A stretch of 64,000 nt of DNA from Chaetoderma sp. LZ-2023a (lineage: Eukaryota; Mollusca; Caudofoveata; Chaetodermatida; Chaetodermatidae), in the NCBI GenBank assembly GCA_034401795.1, contig CM067366.1:73579087-73643086 (forward strand), written 5' to 3'. The notes under the pieces were generated by a model. That model searched no databases. It saw only the letters and a list, made by a program, of their open reading frames with translations, and had not been told where the DNA came from. Below are positions 11,241 through 21,976 of the stretch, one piece after another. Each line of letters opens with the position of its first letter. Within the stretch, counting starts at the first letter, position 1. Made by a program: the position numbers and the translations under genes.

Positions 11241-11776
11241 AAGATCTCCTAACGTTAGGGAAGAGGGCTGGCGTATTTGAGATCCACACTGATGATGAAC
11301 ACCAGATGCTGGATGCTCTACAGGCTGGAGCCACAGATTACATCCGAGAGGAGATCAGTACAGCTGTGACTTAGGGCCATGAGGTTGGGCATGCCACTGG
11401 TACTCAAGAGGGGTTGGCCGCTGGCCACAAGGAGGCTATTGAGCACATCTTCAACGAAAGAGGGTGCAAGCGGCTGGAGAGTAATCTGGAGGCATTTCTA
11501 AAGTTCCCCGAGAAGTACCTGGACTACCTCATCAAACCTGCTCGCAAGTCAGATGCCAGTAAATTGTGGCTGAAATGGATCTTCCGCGAGAAGTTTCAGA
11601 AGAAGAGAGTCTGGGCCTCTGATACTCAGTGGATAGAGTTTCAGAAACAACTATCTGATCCTCAGGCAGTGGACACTACGGAGGAAGCTTCTGACGAAGT
11701 TCCTCAAACTTCGGACAATGTTCCTCAATCTTCTGTCGAAGTTCCGCAACCTTCCGACGAAATTCCTCAAGCCTGA
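11170..11776 (+). pseudogene. Unrecognised Polinton ORF with Pro-rich repeat tail
   Basis: An open frame from about 11170 gives a hydrophobic start (RLVIVALQNAMV) and a DDEHQMLDALQAGATDYI stretch, then an in-frame TAG at 11372. The same reading appears to continue in the next frame (11414-11776) with a charged helical region (RLESNLEAFLKFPEKYLDYL). It ends in four imperfect copies of a SDEVPQ-type heptad/octad (11690-11773). I do not recognise the family. The repeat tail and basic middle could suit a small virion or DNA-binding protein, but that is a guess. It begins where PolB breaks off. Confidence 0.4.
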
Positions 11777-11777
11777 A

Positions 11778-12838
11778 AAAATGTTGCGACTGATCTACGC
11801 ACTGCCTCCCGCCAGACATGTGAGCTTCCTGGATGGAGTCAGCTTGTAGCTGAAGTTTTCTGCTTTCTCCAGAGAAGGCTTGAAGTGTGACAGCTTGCCT
11901 GTCTCCTTGTTGCTGAAGATGAATTGATACCGTTTAGCTACCCTCTGTACTCCCACGACAAAGTCCAGCTTGTTCTCCTTGAGGGTCAGGCTGTCATATA
12001 TGGTCTCCAGCAGGGCACGCCCACTTCATGCTGAAGTACAGCAACCAAGCATTGTGGCGGATATCTAGTGAGATCTCACAGGTGTACTTCAGAAAGAGGA
12101 TGAAGACAGTGACCTTGGTGTGGCAGATGCGCCTGACGATGTTGCTGAGGTAGGTGACTGTCTTCTGGTCCATTGCAGTGTCATTGATGACTAAAACAAG
12201 TGGGTCAGTCAGTCGAGCTGCTAGCAGTTTCTCCATTAGCACCTGTAGGTTCTGCATTTTGGCTATTGGGCCCTTATACCGCTGGTCATTGTTGTCGACA
12301 GCGTCAGCGGCAGAGTCGGACACCAGGAGTATGTAGTGCTCACGCAGATGTTCTGCCAGCAAGGCACGCAACAAGATGTTTTTTTCTGTGTCCTGAGGGG
12401 GCGATGATCAGCACCAGCTGCCCAGCATCGTCCAGTCTACTGGTGTATTGTACTGACATATTCCCGGAAGATGGCCAGTACCTGTTCAGCTGTAGCCTCA
12501 TCTATATCTGGGAGTTTAAATGGAAGCACTTCCTGTATGAGCGCTATTGCCGGCAGGACCAGCCTCATTGTACTGCCAGCTGAGACAAATAATGTGAGGG
12601 AGGTGTCGAGCATGAAATCCCAGTAACAGCCTAGAAGGTAGCGCAGAGGGCCTGTGTCAGTAGCAGTGTCCAGAACATCGAGTATCCGTATGAGGCAAGA
12701 ACGACTATCCATGTCTATTAAGATGTCTGGGTCTTGCTTTTGAGCAGCTTCTCCACCTTCTGAAGGCTCGCCTGGCTCTCCGGGAGTTGCTTTGCAATCT
12801 GTACTGTTGACGCCATTGTTTAGGCATTGAGTATACAA
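11778..12838 (-). pseudogene. Candidate A32/FtsK-like packaging ATPase, degenerate
   Basis: On the minus strand a 133-codon N-terminal frame (12838-12437) runs into a frame change. It continues in another frame with LVLIIAPSGHRKKHLVACLA at the place of a Walker A loop (the usual GxxGSGKT is not preserved). Next come a Walker B-like DPLVLVINDTAMD (around 12200) and a TYLSNIVRRICHTKVTVF segment that fits the conserved region after Walker B in viral genome-packaging ATPases. After a second break near 12015 a basic C-terminal stretch (KLSHFKPSLEKAENF) ends at about 11778. The order fits Polinton ATPase, but the P-loop damage lowers certainty. Confidence 0.55.
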
Positions 12839-12981
12839 TGCGCTTAAACGTGTACATCCTCCCTCGAGAGAGAGAGCTAAGCAGATCTATCAAGTCTGCG
12901 TCTGTTAGCTGATTAGATTGGTACTCAGGAATATCCATCAGCATTATACACAGCGGTTTAAACCGTGGACCAGCTAGTACT

Positions 12982-13164
12982 ATGTACTATAACGTCTTCT
13001 GCACCGAATTGAAGGGCTACAAGAAGAAGTCACCAGATGAGCTCGCTCAGCTCTCTAGCGCTGAGGTAACAGAGGAGCTGACAGCCGTGAAGTTCTACCT
13101 AGGATTTGGCATGGGACATATCTGTTCCGTCGAATACCTCATTATGGGCGGCAGTATCGTCTAG
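12982..13164 (+). CDS. Small ORF of unknown function in the Polinton
   Basis: A 60-codon ORF on the strand opposite to its neighbours. It is Lys/Ser-rich at the start (KGYKKKSPDELAQLSSAEV), then amphipathic. If the stop is ignored the reading continues about 30 codons with similar composition. No family is recognised. It could be a remnant of a small early gene or chance. Confidence 0.25.
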   Translation: MYYNVFCTELKGYKKKSPDELAQLSSAEVTEELTAVKFYLGFGMGHICSVEYLIMGGSIV

Positions 13165-13177
13165 CAGCTCCTGCATA

Positions 13178-14290
13178 CTAAGGGATTCTACAAGGATCGG
13201 GAGTATCTGTCGGACAAGTTCCAGCAGTTGCAGAAATCCATGTCATCCGCCGACTCTTGAGTTGAATAAGGCTCTGCGCTAGTGCAAGCTGGAAAAAAGG
13301 CTGTACCACCGAACCATACAGTCCTTGGGTGTGGGGCTGTCGGACAAGCCAAGCTAGTTCAGGCAATTTCAGTTGCCACGACTCCTGCACCGGAGAGTCA
13401 AGATGATCTTCTAGAAAAGCCAGACTTGACGTCACTCGTAGTGATAACGTCCCGCTAGCACTGCTGACGGACATTGGCATTAGCACAGGTCGCCATTTTT
13501 CATCCAGCACTCTGTGCGATGCTAATGGAGTCAGAACAACGGTAGCACCGGCTTGTGAGGACCATGCAGATGGGTACCTAGGTGTCATGGGCATCGGGAC
13601 GACATGCACGGCTGAGTTGATGTCACTGTTAAACTCAAAGTGGACATTGGGGGACTTTCCATTGACTATCATGTTCTTATAAACCCTGTCCCCCAGGTCC
13701 TCGATATTTACGATCAGGTTGCTCGGAATAAGCCGCAGGTGTGGAGATATGGCAAAGCCCAGCTGGCAGCAGGACTTCTGTAATGCCCACTGGAACTTGG
13801 CAATGAGTTTTCTAGGGTCTGCAATGCTGACCATATCCTCGACGAGACTGCTGAACATAGCCTGCACGTTTGGGCCACTCGCCCCATATATAGAGTGGCG
13901 CAGCTGGGTCTGGGCTGTCAGGAGACAACAACATAAGACTTCTAAGGACTGGTTGATTCGAACGATCCCCACTGGTGTAAACCCTGAGGTTGTGCGTGGA
14001 CAAAGTATTTCCGGGCATCTGGGCGGTCTTGTCTGATGCTGGTGATGTGCATATTCTGCACCAAAGCTCCGGGGGGACAGAGTCTGGGTTGAATGAGAAC
14101 ATCGCTGTCTTCCAATGGCCGATTTTTCGGGGCATTTGATAGGGGAAGCACGAGTAATCTTGTCTCGGGTCGCCATACATAATGCCCAGACCATTGTTGT
14201 CACCACCATGCCACGGATAGTCTGTGTGGACGTTGAACTCCTGCTGTAGTCTATTTGCTACTGAGAGGCTGTAGCTGTTGAGCTGTTGGT
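13178..14290 (-). pseudogene. Large structural-type ORF, frameshifted (capsid candidate)
   Basis: Two overlapping minus-strand frames (14180-13812 and the downstream half of 14209-13178) appear to be one protein broken by at least one frameshift near 13820. Together they span about 350 codons. The text is rich in beta-forming residues, aromatic residues and Pro, without a signal peptide, which would suit a jelly-roll virion protein. I cannot align it to a named Polinton capsid by eye. Its neighbours are the ATPase candidate and the coiled-coil gene, consistent with a late-gene block on the minus strand. Confidence 0.4.
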
Positions 14291-14336
14291 CGAAATTATT
14301 TGTATCAGGCAGGCTTGCGCTCAGCTCATAGAGGAT

Positions 14337-14729
14337 TCATCTCACCGTGTAGTACACATAGAATATGAGACAGATGGCAATGAGCACAGCTTCAGCGGTA
14401 CCAGAATAGGAGTGATGCAAACCAGCACCGACGCCACATCCTGCCATGGTGGCCCAGATGGCAAAGTTCAACTGTTGGTTCCAGAATGAGAGATATGGGC
14501 CTACCATCCAGGTGTGAGCTTTTTTCGCACCCTTAATGGTGACTGTGAGGTTGGTCAGTGGTCGTGGATTGATGGAGAAGCTGATGCGGGACCGCCCATC
14601 GACCATAATGGAGATTGGGGTTAGATCTGGAATATCATCTAGCAGACTATGTAGACGACCAGTCCAGAGTGTACCCAGGAGGGGCGGTTGACTCTGGTCG
14701 ATTGTCGTGAGGTTCACTGGGAAGGCCAT
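14337..14729 (-). CDS. Polinton ORF with C-terminal membrane segment, unknown function
   Basis: 130 codons starting MAFPVNLTT. The N-terminal two thirds is soluble and beta-rich (ISIMVDGRSRISFSI, LTVTIKG). Residues about 85-127 hold two hydrophobic stretches (ATMAGCGVGAG and AVLIAICLIFYVYY), the last being a clear transmembrane helix. Tail-anchored small virion proteins of this shape occur in Polinton-like elements, but I do not recognise the family. This is one of the few uninterrupted frames in the element. It is followed at 14846 by the coiled-coil gene on the same strand. Confidence 0.5.
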   Translation of the reverse strand: MAFPVNLTTIDQSQPPLLGTLWTGRLHSLLDDIPDLTPISIMVDGRSRISFSINPRPLTNLTVTIKGAKKAHTWMVGPYLSFWNQQLNFAIWATMAGCGVGAGLHHSYSGTAEAVLIAICLIFYVYYTVR

Positions 14730-14845
14730 CTATATTAGTCATCTTAAAACTTGCAGACGCAACATACTATTTGGCACCGTAGAGATCTTCAACGCGGCCC
14801 CACCGCAGCATCGCGTTTTTTAACACCTCCATGTGCACCCGCCCG

Positions 14846-15382
14846 CTAGAGCCTTTGAGGTATTGCTGGCACACTGGGTTTCTCTGTGCGGTACAGGGTT
14901 TGGAGCTTCAATATATGGTGGTATGCCTCATCACTGACCTGCCCATCTTCGAGAGGCTGGCTGACAGATTCGTCGATAGCCCGTAGGCTGCTCTGTGCTA
15001 GTCTTACATACTTAGCATGCTTCTCCAGCTTCCTGGTGATCTGGCGCTGTCCAACCACCAAAAGGGTGGCCAGGACAGTAGCAGCAAGGGTCGTGCTCCC
15101 CAGCAGGATAGCGACGATAGCACCCACCCATGTAACGAAGGTGGAAATGGCGGCCACACCAGCACTGGCTCCAATCACACTTGCAGCTGCAGTTGTGCGT
15201 GCTAGACTGTTGTAAGCTGTTTTATATCGCCTGCGCGTTCTGCGGCACTTTTCTGTCTCGTGGACGAGATTCTGTCTGATGGTGTCAATCTGCTGGAGTC
15301 GCCAGCCATGGACTGTACCACCCTCCTCAGCTGCCAGGGTGGGATATGGTTCAGGCTGCTTTCGCCACTCCGATTTAGCCAT
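14846..15382 (-). CDS. Coiled-coil/double-transmembrane Polinton protein, unknown function
   Basis: I choose the ATG at 15382 (MAKSEWRKQPE, 178 aa). The upstream extension to 15454 lies in a tandem duplication and is probably artificial. Residues 40-70 are strongly basic and helical (ETEKCRRTRRRYKTAYNSL). Residues about 72-125 form two adjacent hydrophobic helices with a short VTWVG turn, followed by a basic coiled-coil and an acidic C-terminal DGQVSDEAYHHIL segment. From memory, related predicted proteins ending in a DGKISDEEF-like motif are common in invertebrate genomes near Polintons. Function is not known. The frame is intact. Confidence 0.6.
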   Translation of the reverse strand: MAKSEWRKQPEPYPTLAAEEGGTVHGWRLQQIDTIRQNLVHETEKCRRTRRRYKTAYNSLARTTAAASVIGASAGVAAISTFVTWVGAIVAILLGSTTLAATVLATLLVVGQRQITRKLEKHAKYVRLAQSSLRAIDESVSQPLEDGQVSDEAYHHILKLQTLYRTEKPSVPAIPQRL

Positions 15383-15524
15383 GGTATACCTCGTGGACGA
15401 GATTCTGTCTGATGGTGTCAATCTGCTGGAGTCGCCAGCCATGGACTGTACCACCCTCCTCAGCTGCCAGGGTGGGATATGGTTCAGGCTGCTTTCGCCA
15501 CTCCGATTTAGCCATGGTATACCT
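15258..15524. repeat. 131-bp perfect tandem duplication across the start of the coiled-coil gene
   Basis: The segment running from GTGGACGAGATTCTGTCTG to CCATGGTATACCT is present twice in direct succession (about 15260-15393 and 15391-15524), apparently without mismatches. It duplicates the first about 35 codons and start codon of the gene at 15382. Identity implies a much more recent event than the decay of the rest of the element, or an assembly artefact. Confidence 0.85.
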
Positions 15525-15559
15525 AGGTCTTAAACTTGTCCCATCACCTGTAAGATCTG

Positions 15560-16420
15560 TCGATGAGTCATTGTAGGATTCATCTTGGAGGGCCTGGCGA
15601 ACTGAACCAACTTATTGGTGTGGAGCCGTGGAGGCATACCTCTCTCAAACACCCCTCATCCAGCATAATGTCAGGGGCCAGTAGCTTTCACAGCCGTGAC
15701 ATCTGCAACTTCATCTTGCCCCCCCCCCCCCCCCCCCCCCCCGATGGCTGGAGTTCTACTTCTGCACCCTCTCCTCTTCCAACTGCAAGACTTCTAAAGA
15801 AATCATACAAGTTTGGCCCTACTGTGCCCTCCTCCTGCCAGGCGAGGCTCTCATATTCTTGAACAGAGTTGTAGTCCCTTCGTCTCCTTGCCTCTCGCAT
15901 TCTGTTCATACCAGCTCACCCGCTGTACTCGCTCACCTTCTTGTCAACTAAGCATTTCTTGTACCCCTATATCCACCATCCCGGAGGTGTGTGGTTGAGT
16001 TGGCGCCTCTATCTTCTTTTTTAACAACTCAGCAAATGACAGATATGTCTAGTATGATATCATGATGATAGGTCAATAAGTAGCAGCAGCGTAAACTCCA
16101 ATTGGGCATCTGACAGACCATCCATGCTGGAATATAGATTAATGGTGACGCTGTCAAACAGGTGATTTGCATGGGTGATCATATTGGGGCTGATCGCTTT
16201 ACACAGTTTGCTGGTGGCTCTTGGCAGTGAGCTGTGTTAGGTACTGCCTGGTGGTGGATGTAACACATCGGCATGTACGTATGTGGTGGAATACTGAGCT
16301 GCATTGAAGAGAACCCATTCTATGAGATACTGAACCACACGTCTACTGAATAGAGATGGTCTGAGGACATTCTCCCCATTTTGGAGTAGCAATCGGACAA
16401 TCGGCATGGCTATACACTCC
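15560..16420 (-). pseudogene. Unassigned minus-strand Polinton ORF remnants with poly-C slippage tract
   Basis: A 73-codon frame (15909-15688) has a helical RMREARRRRDYNSVQEYESLAW segment and then a poly-Gly run coded by a C22 tract at 15718-15742. Upstream on the same strand (16420-16040) shifted frames give a continuous-looking helical protein (for example MITHANHLFDSVTINLYSSM) broken by stops. It may be one gene disrupted by C-tract slippage. Family not recognised. Confidence 0.35.
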
Positions 16421-16426
16421 TGTTTA

Positions 16427-16551
<125 letters not shown>

Positions 16552-17276
16552 ATGGATCCCCTATTTGCTCACTTGACCGGTCTAGCTGATCTTGAGGATG
16601 TGTACGACGTTGATGCTGACAAGGTTATGGAAAGCGATAGCAAATCATTCGTCCTACAATATGGAGCAGACTCCAAGACATTCTCACGACATTCCTCAGT
16701 GGAGATGGTGTAGAACTATTGACAGACCTAAAAGATGTCTCCAAGGAGCATCTGGGTGGCAACATGGATGGTAACAAGATCGTGTTTCGCTACGACTTCT
16801 TGAAGAAGAAGTTCATCCTCCACCCCCTGATAGAACAGGCATCAGACAAGGTTGAGGATGTTAACACCTTGGACGCTGATCTCAGCTTTCATGTCTTAGA
16901 GCCGACTGTGAAGCATGCCCCACTGAGGTCACGTAATGGTGTGGTGTTGACCCTGGTGAGACAGCTGCAGATAGTCTTTGAAAGGAATGCTGTGTGGTAT
17001 CGCGCTGTACCTGGTTGTAACTGGCAAACGTGGTTGCCACTATATAGACCTCCAGCGGTTATTGACCTGGAGGTCATGCCTCTCTCTACTGTTGTGAAGA
17101 AGGATGGTAAGGTGCTGTTTAACCTTGGATCGTCCTTTCTAACCTATATAGGAGAGGGTACAACCCTAATTGGAGTAGGTGATGAGGTTGGGGTCACTGG
17201 TGGAAAGTTCGTGCTGCGCCGTCCATTTGATTGGCCAGAGGAAGCTATCAATATTCAGGAGGGTGTCGTGGGTTGA
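16552..17276 (+). pseudogene. Polinton plus-strand ORF, one frameshift, unknown function
   Basis: An ATG at 16552 ([20 protein letters not shown]) runs 53 codons to a stop at about 16711. The overlapping frame from 16719 (MTDLKDVSKEHLGG, 185 codons) continues the same style of sequence, so a single frameshift near 16690 probably splits one protein of about 240 aa. It contains many short beta-strand-like stretches and an AVWYRAVPGCNWQTWLPLY segment. The size and position, in a small plus-strand cluster with the next two ORFs, would suit a minor virion protein. Family not recognised. Confidence 0.45.
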
Positions 17277-17287
17277 GGGTGTGTCAC

Positions 17288-17518
17288 ATGCCTCCCAAGT
17301 CGAAGGGCTCTGTAAAACTATTCGAGCATGTCAGGCTCACAAGTCCGCAGACAATGCCCATTGTACTAGAGCTGCAGCTTCTAGCTGGTGGTAAAGTGAA
17401 GCAGCTAAGCCCTGCCCCTGATGGGATGAAGATCGGCATCGAGGCTGGCACAGGGCTCGATCTGTCACAGATATTTCTCGAGGGGTTCACCCTGTTTAGT
17501 TTAACCCTCCATGTATAG
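17288..17518 (+). CDS. Small Polinton ORF, unknown function
   Basis: I take the ATG at 17288 (MPPKSKGSVKLFEHVRL, 76 aa), which lies 12 bases after the stop of the upstream frame. The protein is small, basic at the start and beta-rich. Its end overlaps the next ORF: the string ATGTATAG contains both the next possible start (17511) and this stop (17516-17518). It is intact but unrecognised. Confidence 0.45.
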   Translation: MPPKSKGSVKLFEHVRLTSPQTMPIVLELQLLAGGKVKQLSPAPDGMKIGIEAGTGLDLSQIFLEGFTLFSLTLHV

Positions 17519-17789
17519 GATGTTGGTTATAATACTGCTCATACCTGTGGTGGCTGCCTCACAGAGAGCCATGATATTAGATGCCAAGTGGGCCCACTTC
17601 TGGGATGAGCCTAAGTACAATTCCTTCCGTGACCATTTATGGAAAAATATCTATTACCGATTTCATCCACATGAGGAAATTGAGTCTGCCTGCCACTTCT
17701 ATGGTGTAGAAAGGTCTGGACGTGGTTGTCTGCAGCCGAGGCGGCACCAGATCCTCTGTGTCACCTTGAAGATTTCTGGTGTCTCCTAA
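17511..17789 (+). CDS. Small secreted or membrane-anchored Polinton ORF
   Basis: 92 codons from 17511, or 89 from the ATG at 17520. Residues 4-17 (MLVIILLIPVVAAS) form a signal peptide or membrane anchor, followed by an aromatic-rich domain (AKWAHFWDEPKYNSFRDHLW) and two Cys. Not recognised. A following out-of-frame stretch at 17790-17957 encodes an acidic tail (DDESDGYTLVSLEDES), so the original protein may have been longer and frameshifted. Confidence 0.4.
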   Translation: MYRMLVIILLIPVVAASQRAMILDAKWAHFWDEPKYNSFRDHLWKNIYYRFHPHEEIESACHFYGVERSGRGCLQPRRHQILCVTLKISGVS

Positions 17790-17960
17790 ACTCGAACTGA
17801 CTACACTCGCTTACGTATTCGATAAGATCTGTATGTGTGGTTGCTGCGACAACCAGTCTTACCGACGACGAAAGTGATGGGTACACGCTCGTCTCGTTGG
17901 AAGATGAAAGTAACGATATTTCGTTTGTACCCGGGCCTGATCTGACTATTCTATGAAGAT

Positions 17961-19090
17961 AATGGTAAGCTACGGTGGTCTTCCGTAGATGTCGGAGTAA
18001 CTTTAGCGAGAACACAAACTCTTGCCTTGTAGTAAATTCACAAGGTGATGCTTTTATTTGTCATCTTTAACTATACAGTAAACTTACAAAGTTAGTCACT
18101 TTTACTGTGACCGATTTTCGTATCTTATAATGACCAAGAAATTAATTCAATATTTTCCTAACTGAATAGCATTACTCTCAGTCGCTCTGATCTGATATGC
18201 TATTCAACTAGCTCTCTGAAAATAAACGTTCGTCAAGAACTTGTACGAGGTGCGAGGCGGACCGGACTAACCATTCAAGTTAAAGTCCATATCTTATACT
18301 TCTTTGGAGCTCTTTACCATGTTCGTTTGGGTTCTTCTTTCCAGAGTTTGATTCGATGCTCATTGATTGTGACGTCATCCTGACTAATCAAACTCCGAGT
18401 TTCTCTCTTAGGAAAAGAACATCGAACAAGTTAAGTGATGGAATCCTATCCGATAACCTCCCACAAACTTGACAGTGATGGACATTGCTTCGACAATCAT
18501 TGCTAATCGTTTCTTAATATCTTATTCTGACTAACGTCTTCTGTCAACTTTTCGTCTGGTTTTCTAATCTACTTGGCGCCAGACGCTATCATGCCCACGT
18601 CCAGCCCCTTGCTTATTAGGCCTACGCCTGCATTTCAGAAGGGTGCCATGACGTAGTGACCATGTGGTACATCTGATTCACCAACATCTGGTGTCGTATC
18701 TGGTGTCGTGGGTCGCCTCTATAGAAATATAGAAACCCGGTCACCTTATTACGGTCCTTATGGTAAGTCGGTCGTCGCCACGTTTACTACTCTATGAGTC
18801 ATTCAGTCTGTGCTACGTACACTCTGTGCGTAGCATTCTACCGACGCTCTTGCTTGAATATTTAGAAAACTATTGGTCATAACTTCTGCTGAATACTATA
18901 AAAGGTTATGCCGCGCCTGCAGCAACAGCTTTCATCTTTCAACCACCGATAGATTCCATCAGCTCACTGCCCTAAGTCTTAGTCTATTCTATTCCAATTT
19001 CATATTCCAATTTCACTTATTGTATCAGCTATATTTTCGTGTCAGTTTTGCATCGACTTGATGCACACACTAGCTCGCGCTAATACATTT
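17961..19090. other. Stretch without a supported gene
   Basis: No ORF of note on either strand. A TATAAAAGG box sits at 18898-18906 with pyrimidine-rich, CAGCAACAGC-type initiator-like sequence 20-30 bases later, the only promoter-like arrangement I see here. There is no gene immediately downstream that it would serve. Confidence 0.4.
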
Positions 19091-19094
19091 TCGC

Positions 19095-19800
19095 TCATTG
19101 TGTTATCCGTTCCCTAGCTCGTCTGGTATTAAAAAATATAGTCATATTCTTTGCTGGGGGTCTTGTCATATTCTTCGCTGGGGGTCTTGGACTGCAAATA
19201 TAAGATGTCCCCGGGGTCATGACCCCCCAGAAGACAATCCGATATCTACAACCTGTGAACATGCCAGAGACTGCCATGGTGCAGATGGTAGGCACCTTAG
19301 CGTTCTGCCAAGTGAGCTTTGCCAAGGCAGCTGGAAGAGCCTGTGGGTAATCCCCTCATGCCGATGTGACACCAGTCATGACTACGTGTTTGTCTGATTT
19401 AGGACTCATACCCCTCAGGATATTCTTGTTCTAATTCGATAGCATCATCCACATCAAAACTAGATCGTTAACAGATGATCTAAATACTGCCATAGTTTTG
19501 TCATTGCCATTGCTGTCAGTGGATAGCCTCTAACCTCTAACTCATGTGCTGTTGGTGGTTTTCGGGCGAGTAACTCGTCTACTACTATTGCGAATGTTAG
19601 GACCGGAGAGCTTCTCCAGGACTCAAGTGATCTATTTGCATAGTCACCCAGGTCATGTAATAACCCTGGCACCTTTTCCCACTGTGCCGCATAGCCTACG
19701 CCATGCATATAACTCCATAGTTCTTCAGGGTAACCCATGGTACACAACGGTGATCAGATTCGTCTCTGGATGATTAGACCCTGTAATGTGTGGTTGGTAT
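19095..19800 (-). other. Unassigned minus-strand ORFs
   Basis: Two short frames (19325-19095, 76 codons; 19747-19460, 95 codons) differ in composition from the AT-rich flanks. The second includes WSYMHGVGYAAQWEKVPGLL and an acidic-helical segment, suggesting decayed coding sequence, possibly Polinton-derived. A 24-bp direct repeat at 19142-19189 (GTCATATTCTTTGCTGGGGG twice with one change) lies within the first. No family is recognised. Confidence 0.25.
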
Positions 19801-19984
19801 ATCTCTATGGATACTTATCTCTAACTGGAGCTGATGGGTGTGTTTCAGCGGGGCCTGGGCCATGGCATACATGTATTTGTGTGGCCCATGTCTCAAATTC
19901 CTCTCAAACTCTATGCCTCAGGAATTGTGAGGGTGGTGGGAGCCGCGGATCGCCGATCGGCTGCCAGTGGAGGGTGGTGGCAGA

Positions 19985-20545
19985 TAGTTGGAGTTCACGG
20001 CCTCTAAAAATTCGGCACTCATGGAAGAACTCGAATTGTAGCGTTCCCAATCAATATTGCGGTAATTGAAGTCACCCATGATCAAAACAGGCCTCTCCTA
20101 CTATTTTCCTCTATAATTTTATTTAGCTTGTTGTTGTAATCTTCAGTAGCATCTGGGCTTCTGTAGCATGTACACCAAGTAGTATTTTTTCTTTAGGCCC
20201 AAGCATCAAATCACACCATATGCATTCTATATCTCACTGAAATTTAATTCAGAATACAGCCGTACTAACGGTCTGTATTTGTCCTTTACATAAAGCATTA
20301 TTCCACCACCTTTACGATTTGCCCTGTCTTTTCTAAAACATGTAAGTACATCCAGTGCCAATTCAGAGTCTAAGTGGTGCGCATGTGCAGTTTTGATGGT
20401 GGTAGTGGTGGTGGTGATGGTGGTGGTAGCGGTGGTGGTGCCGTCGTGGTGGTGGTGGTTCAATAATTGTATGCAAACTTGGCTGGAAGGACCCTAGAGT
20501 GTCAGCTTTCGGACTATATATGCACAAATCGCCACTCCACTCCAA
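19985..20545 (-). mobile_element. LINE apurinic endonuclease fragment with trinucleotide expansion
   Basis: Minus-strand translation gives TCFRKDRANRKGGGIMLYVK followed by EL-FSEI, characteristic of the LINE endonuclease (EEP) domain. It then gives a MGDFNY motif (about 20075), the conserved catalytic-region GDFN. A (TGG)n/(CCA)n run at 20395-20460 interrupts it. Frameshifts and stops are present. It may be the same LINE family as 8285-9480, but no overlap allows a test. Confidence 0.75.
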
Positions 20546-21405
20546 CTCCTTGTCTATATGCCCATGTTTTGGTATACTAAAATAATTTTGAACGAAGTGT
20601 TTTAGATACAGCGGACTTCTAGATCATGTATTGGATATCGAATTATATTTTTCTGACAGTTACTATAGATTGGGCATGCGCTGTTGAGAGAAAGCGGACG
20701 ATGCAATCAATTTCCGGGTTTGATAGCGTTCGATGCATATATAAATATTTTTTAGCAGAAATAAATTTGGTATTTTACGCTTATCGCTATTCAAATATCT
20801 AGAAAGGCATCCATTTTTAATAAGGATTACGTTGAATATCTTCAATTCGCTCATGTCATTCTATGACTCATCGAAATTTCTCAAAAGGCTCGGCACGATT
20901 TAAAGCACTGAAAGGCACACGCGCATGCTCCGTAGGGAAAATTATAGAATTTTTCTGAGTGTGTGTATATTTTTTGTTTATGACTAGTCTGATTCCCAAC
21001 TAGTCAACTTATACATCATACATGTATACCGTACTATTTTCACACCTTGAAGATGACGAAATGAAGTATGGGGTGATTCTGATTTTTTTTACAGGAAAAC
21101 GAATTTGATCACAATATAAACACGCGCTTTTGAAGTCACATTTTTTGTTTTCACTCATCATCATAGTGATTCATAGAAACGGCAGTCTTGAACGGTAAAT
21201 TGTGTTGCTAATTTTTATCATTTCACTGTCAGTATCATTTATATCTCGCAACTGTAATGTGTATAATAGCCATTGTTTTTTTTATCATTTCGTAAGTATC
21301 AATAATAATAATAATAATAATATGGTAATATTATATAATAGATAACACCCCCCCCCCATCCCTTTATGTTCATGAATGTAATTGGCGTGTTTTACTGTTG
21401 TATCC

Positions 21406-21407
<2 letters not shown>
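20546..21407. other. Stretch without a supported gene
   Basis: AT-rich. Contains an (AAT)n run at 21301-21322 and a C9 run at 21348-21357. No coding signal. Confidence 0.5.

Positions 21408-21480
<73 letters not shown>
21408..21480. repeat. (AT)n microsatellite
   Basis: About 73 bp of AT dinucleotide repeat. ORFs through it are Ile-Tyr repeats and are discounted. Confidence 0.95.
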
Positions 21481-21485
<5 letters not shown>

Positions 21486-21844
21486 CCTACTGTTCATATA
21501 GTCTCGTGTAATATAATGTCTGTTTATGTTACATCATATTATATATGTCATACTATATTTTGCAATTAATGTTTATATGTTAGGAGTCCACCACTTCTTA
21601 GGCTTGAAAAAACCTGCACATAACTTGGCAGCTCCCATTCAGATGTCCCAAAATATTTAACAGCTGGCACGTGTAAGTATAGTTACCCTGAAATTGTGAG
21701 TCTGCGAATTCAGGTTTAAAAGTTAAAATCAATTCAAATGTGCTCACATACACAGTGGGTGGGACTTATAACTAGAAATGTGGGGTGGGGGGGGGGGGGG
21801 CGTGAAATAACTAGAAATATACCCAGTGATACAGATCACTTTAT

Positions 21845-21976
21845 TTAACCCTTTAATCCTCAAATCGAGCCGGTCATTCCAATGGTGAATTTTCAAAAAC
21901 TTAGTGTTTTCTTGTTCGGCAAATGGATATTCTCAAGACAACTGTAGAATTATTTTTTGTGACTGACCCTTGAGTG
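21845..21976. repeat. Left part of a hairpin family B copy split by the LTR element
   Basis: Has AACCCTTTAATCC, CGAGCCGGTCATTCCAATGG and TTTTCAAAAACTTAG, as in other family B copies. It ends CCTTGAGTG at the LTR element. The missing end, TTAAAGAGTTAA, resumes at 29256 after the element. Confidence 0.7.

Noticed and set aside
13178..14209. Taking the full 343-codon minus-strand frame as one protein
   Set aside because: Its first third is Ser/Arg/Thr-rich shadow text; the better text in that interval is in another frame, so a frameshift near 13820 is more likely.
14846..15454. 202-codon version of the coiled-coil protein
   Set aside because: The extra 24 residues come from reading the second copy of the 131-bp tandem duplication out of its native frame.
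19460..19747. Minus-strand 95-codon ORF as a retroviral-type integrase of the Polinton
   Set aside because: No HHCC or DDE-type motif pattern could be found; left as unassigned.
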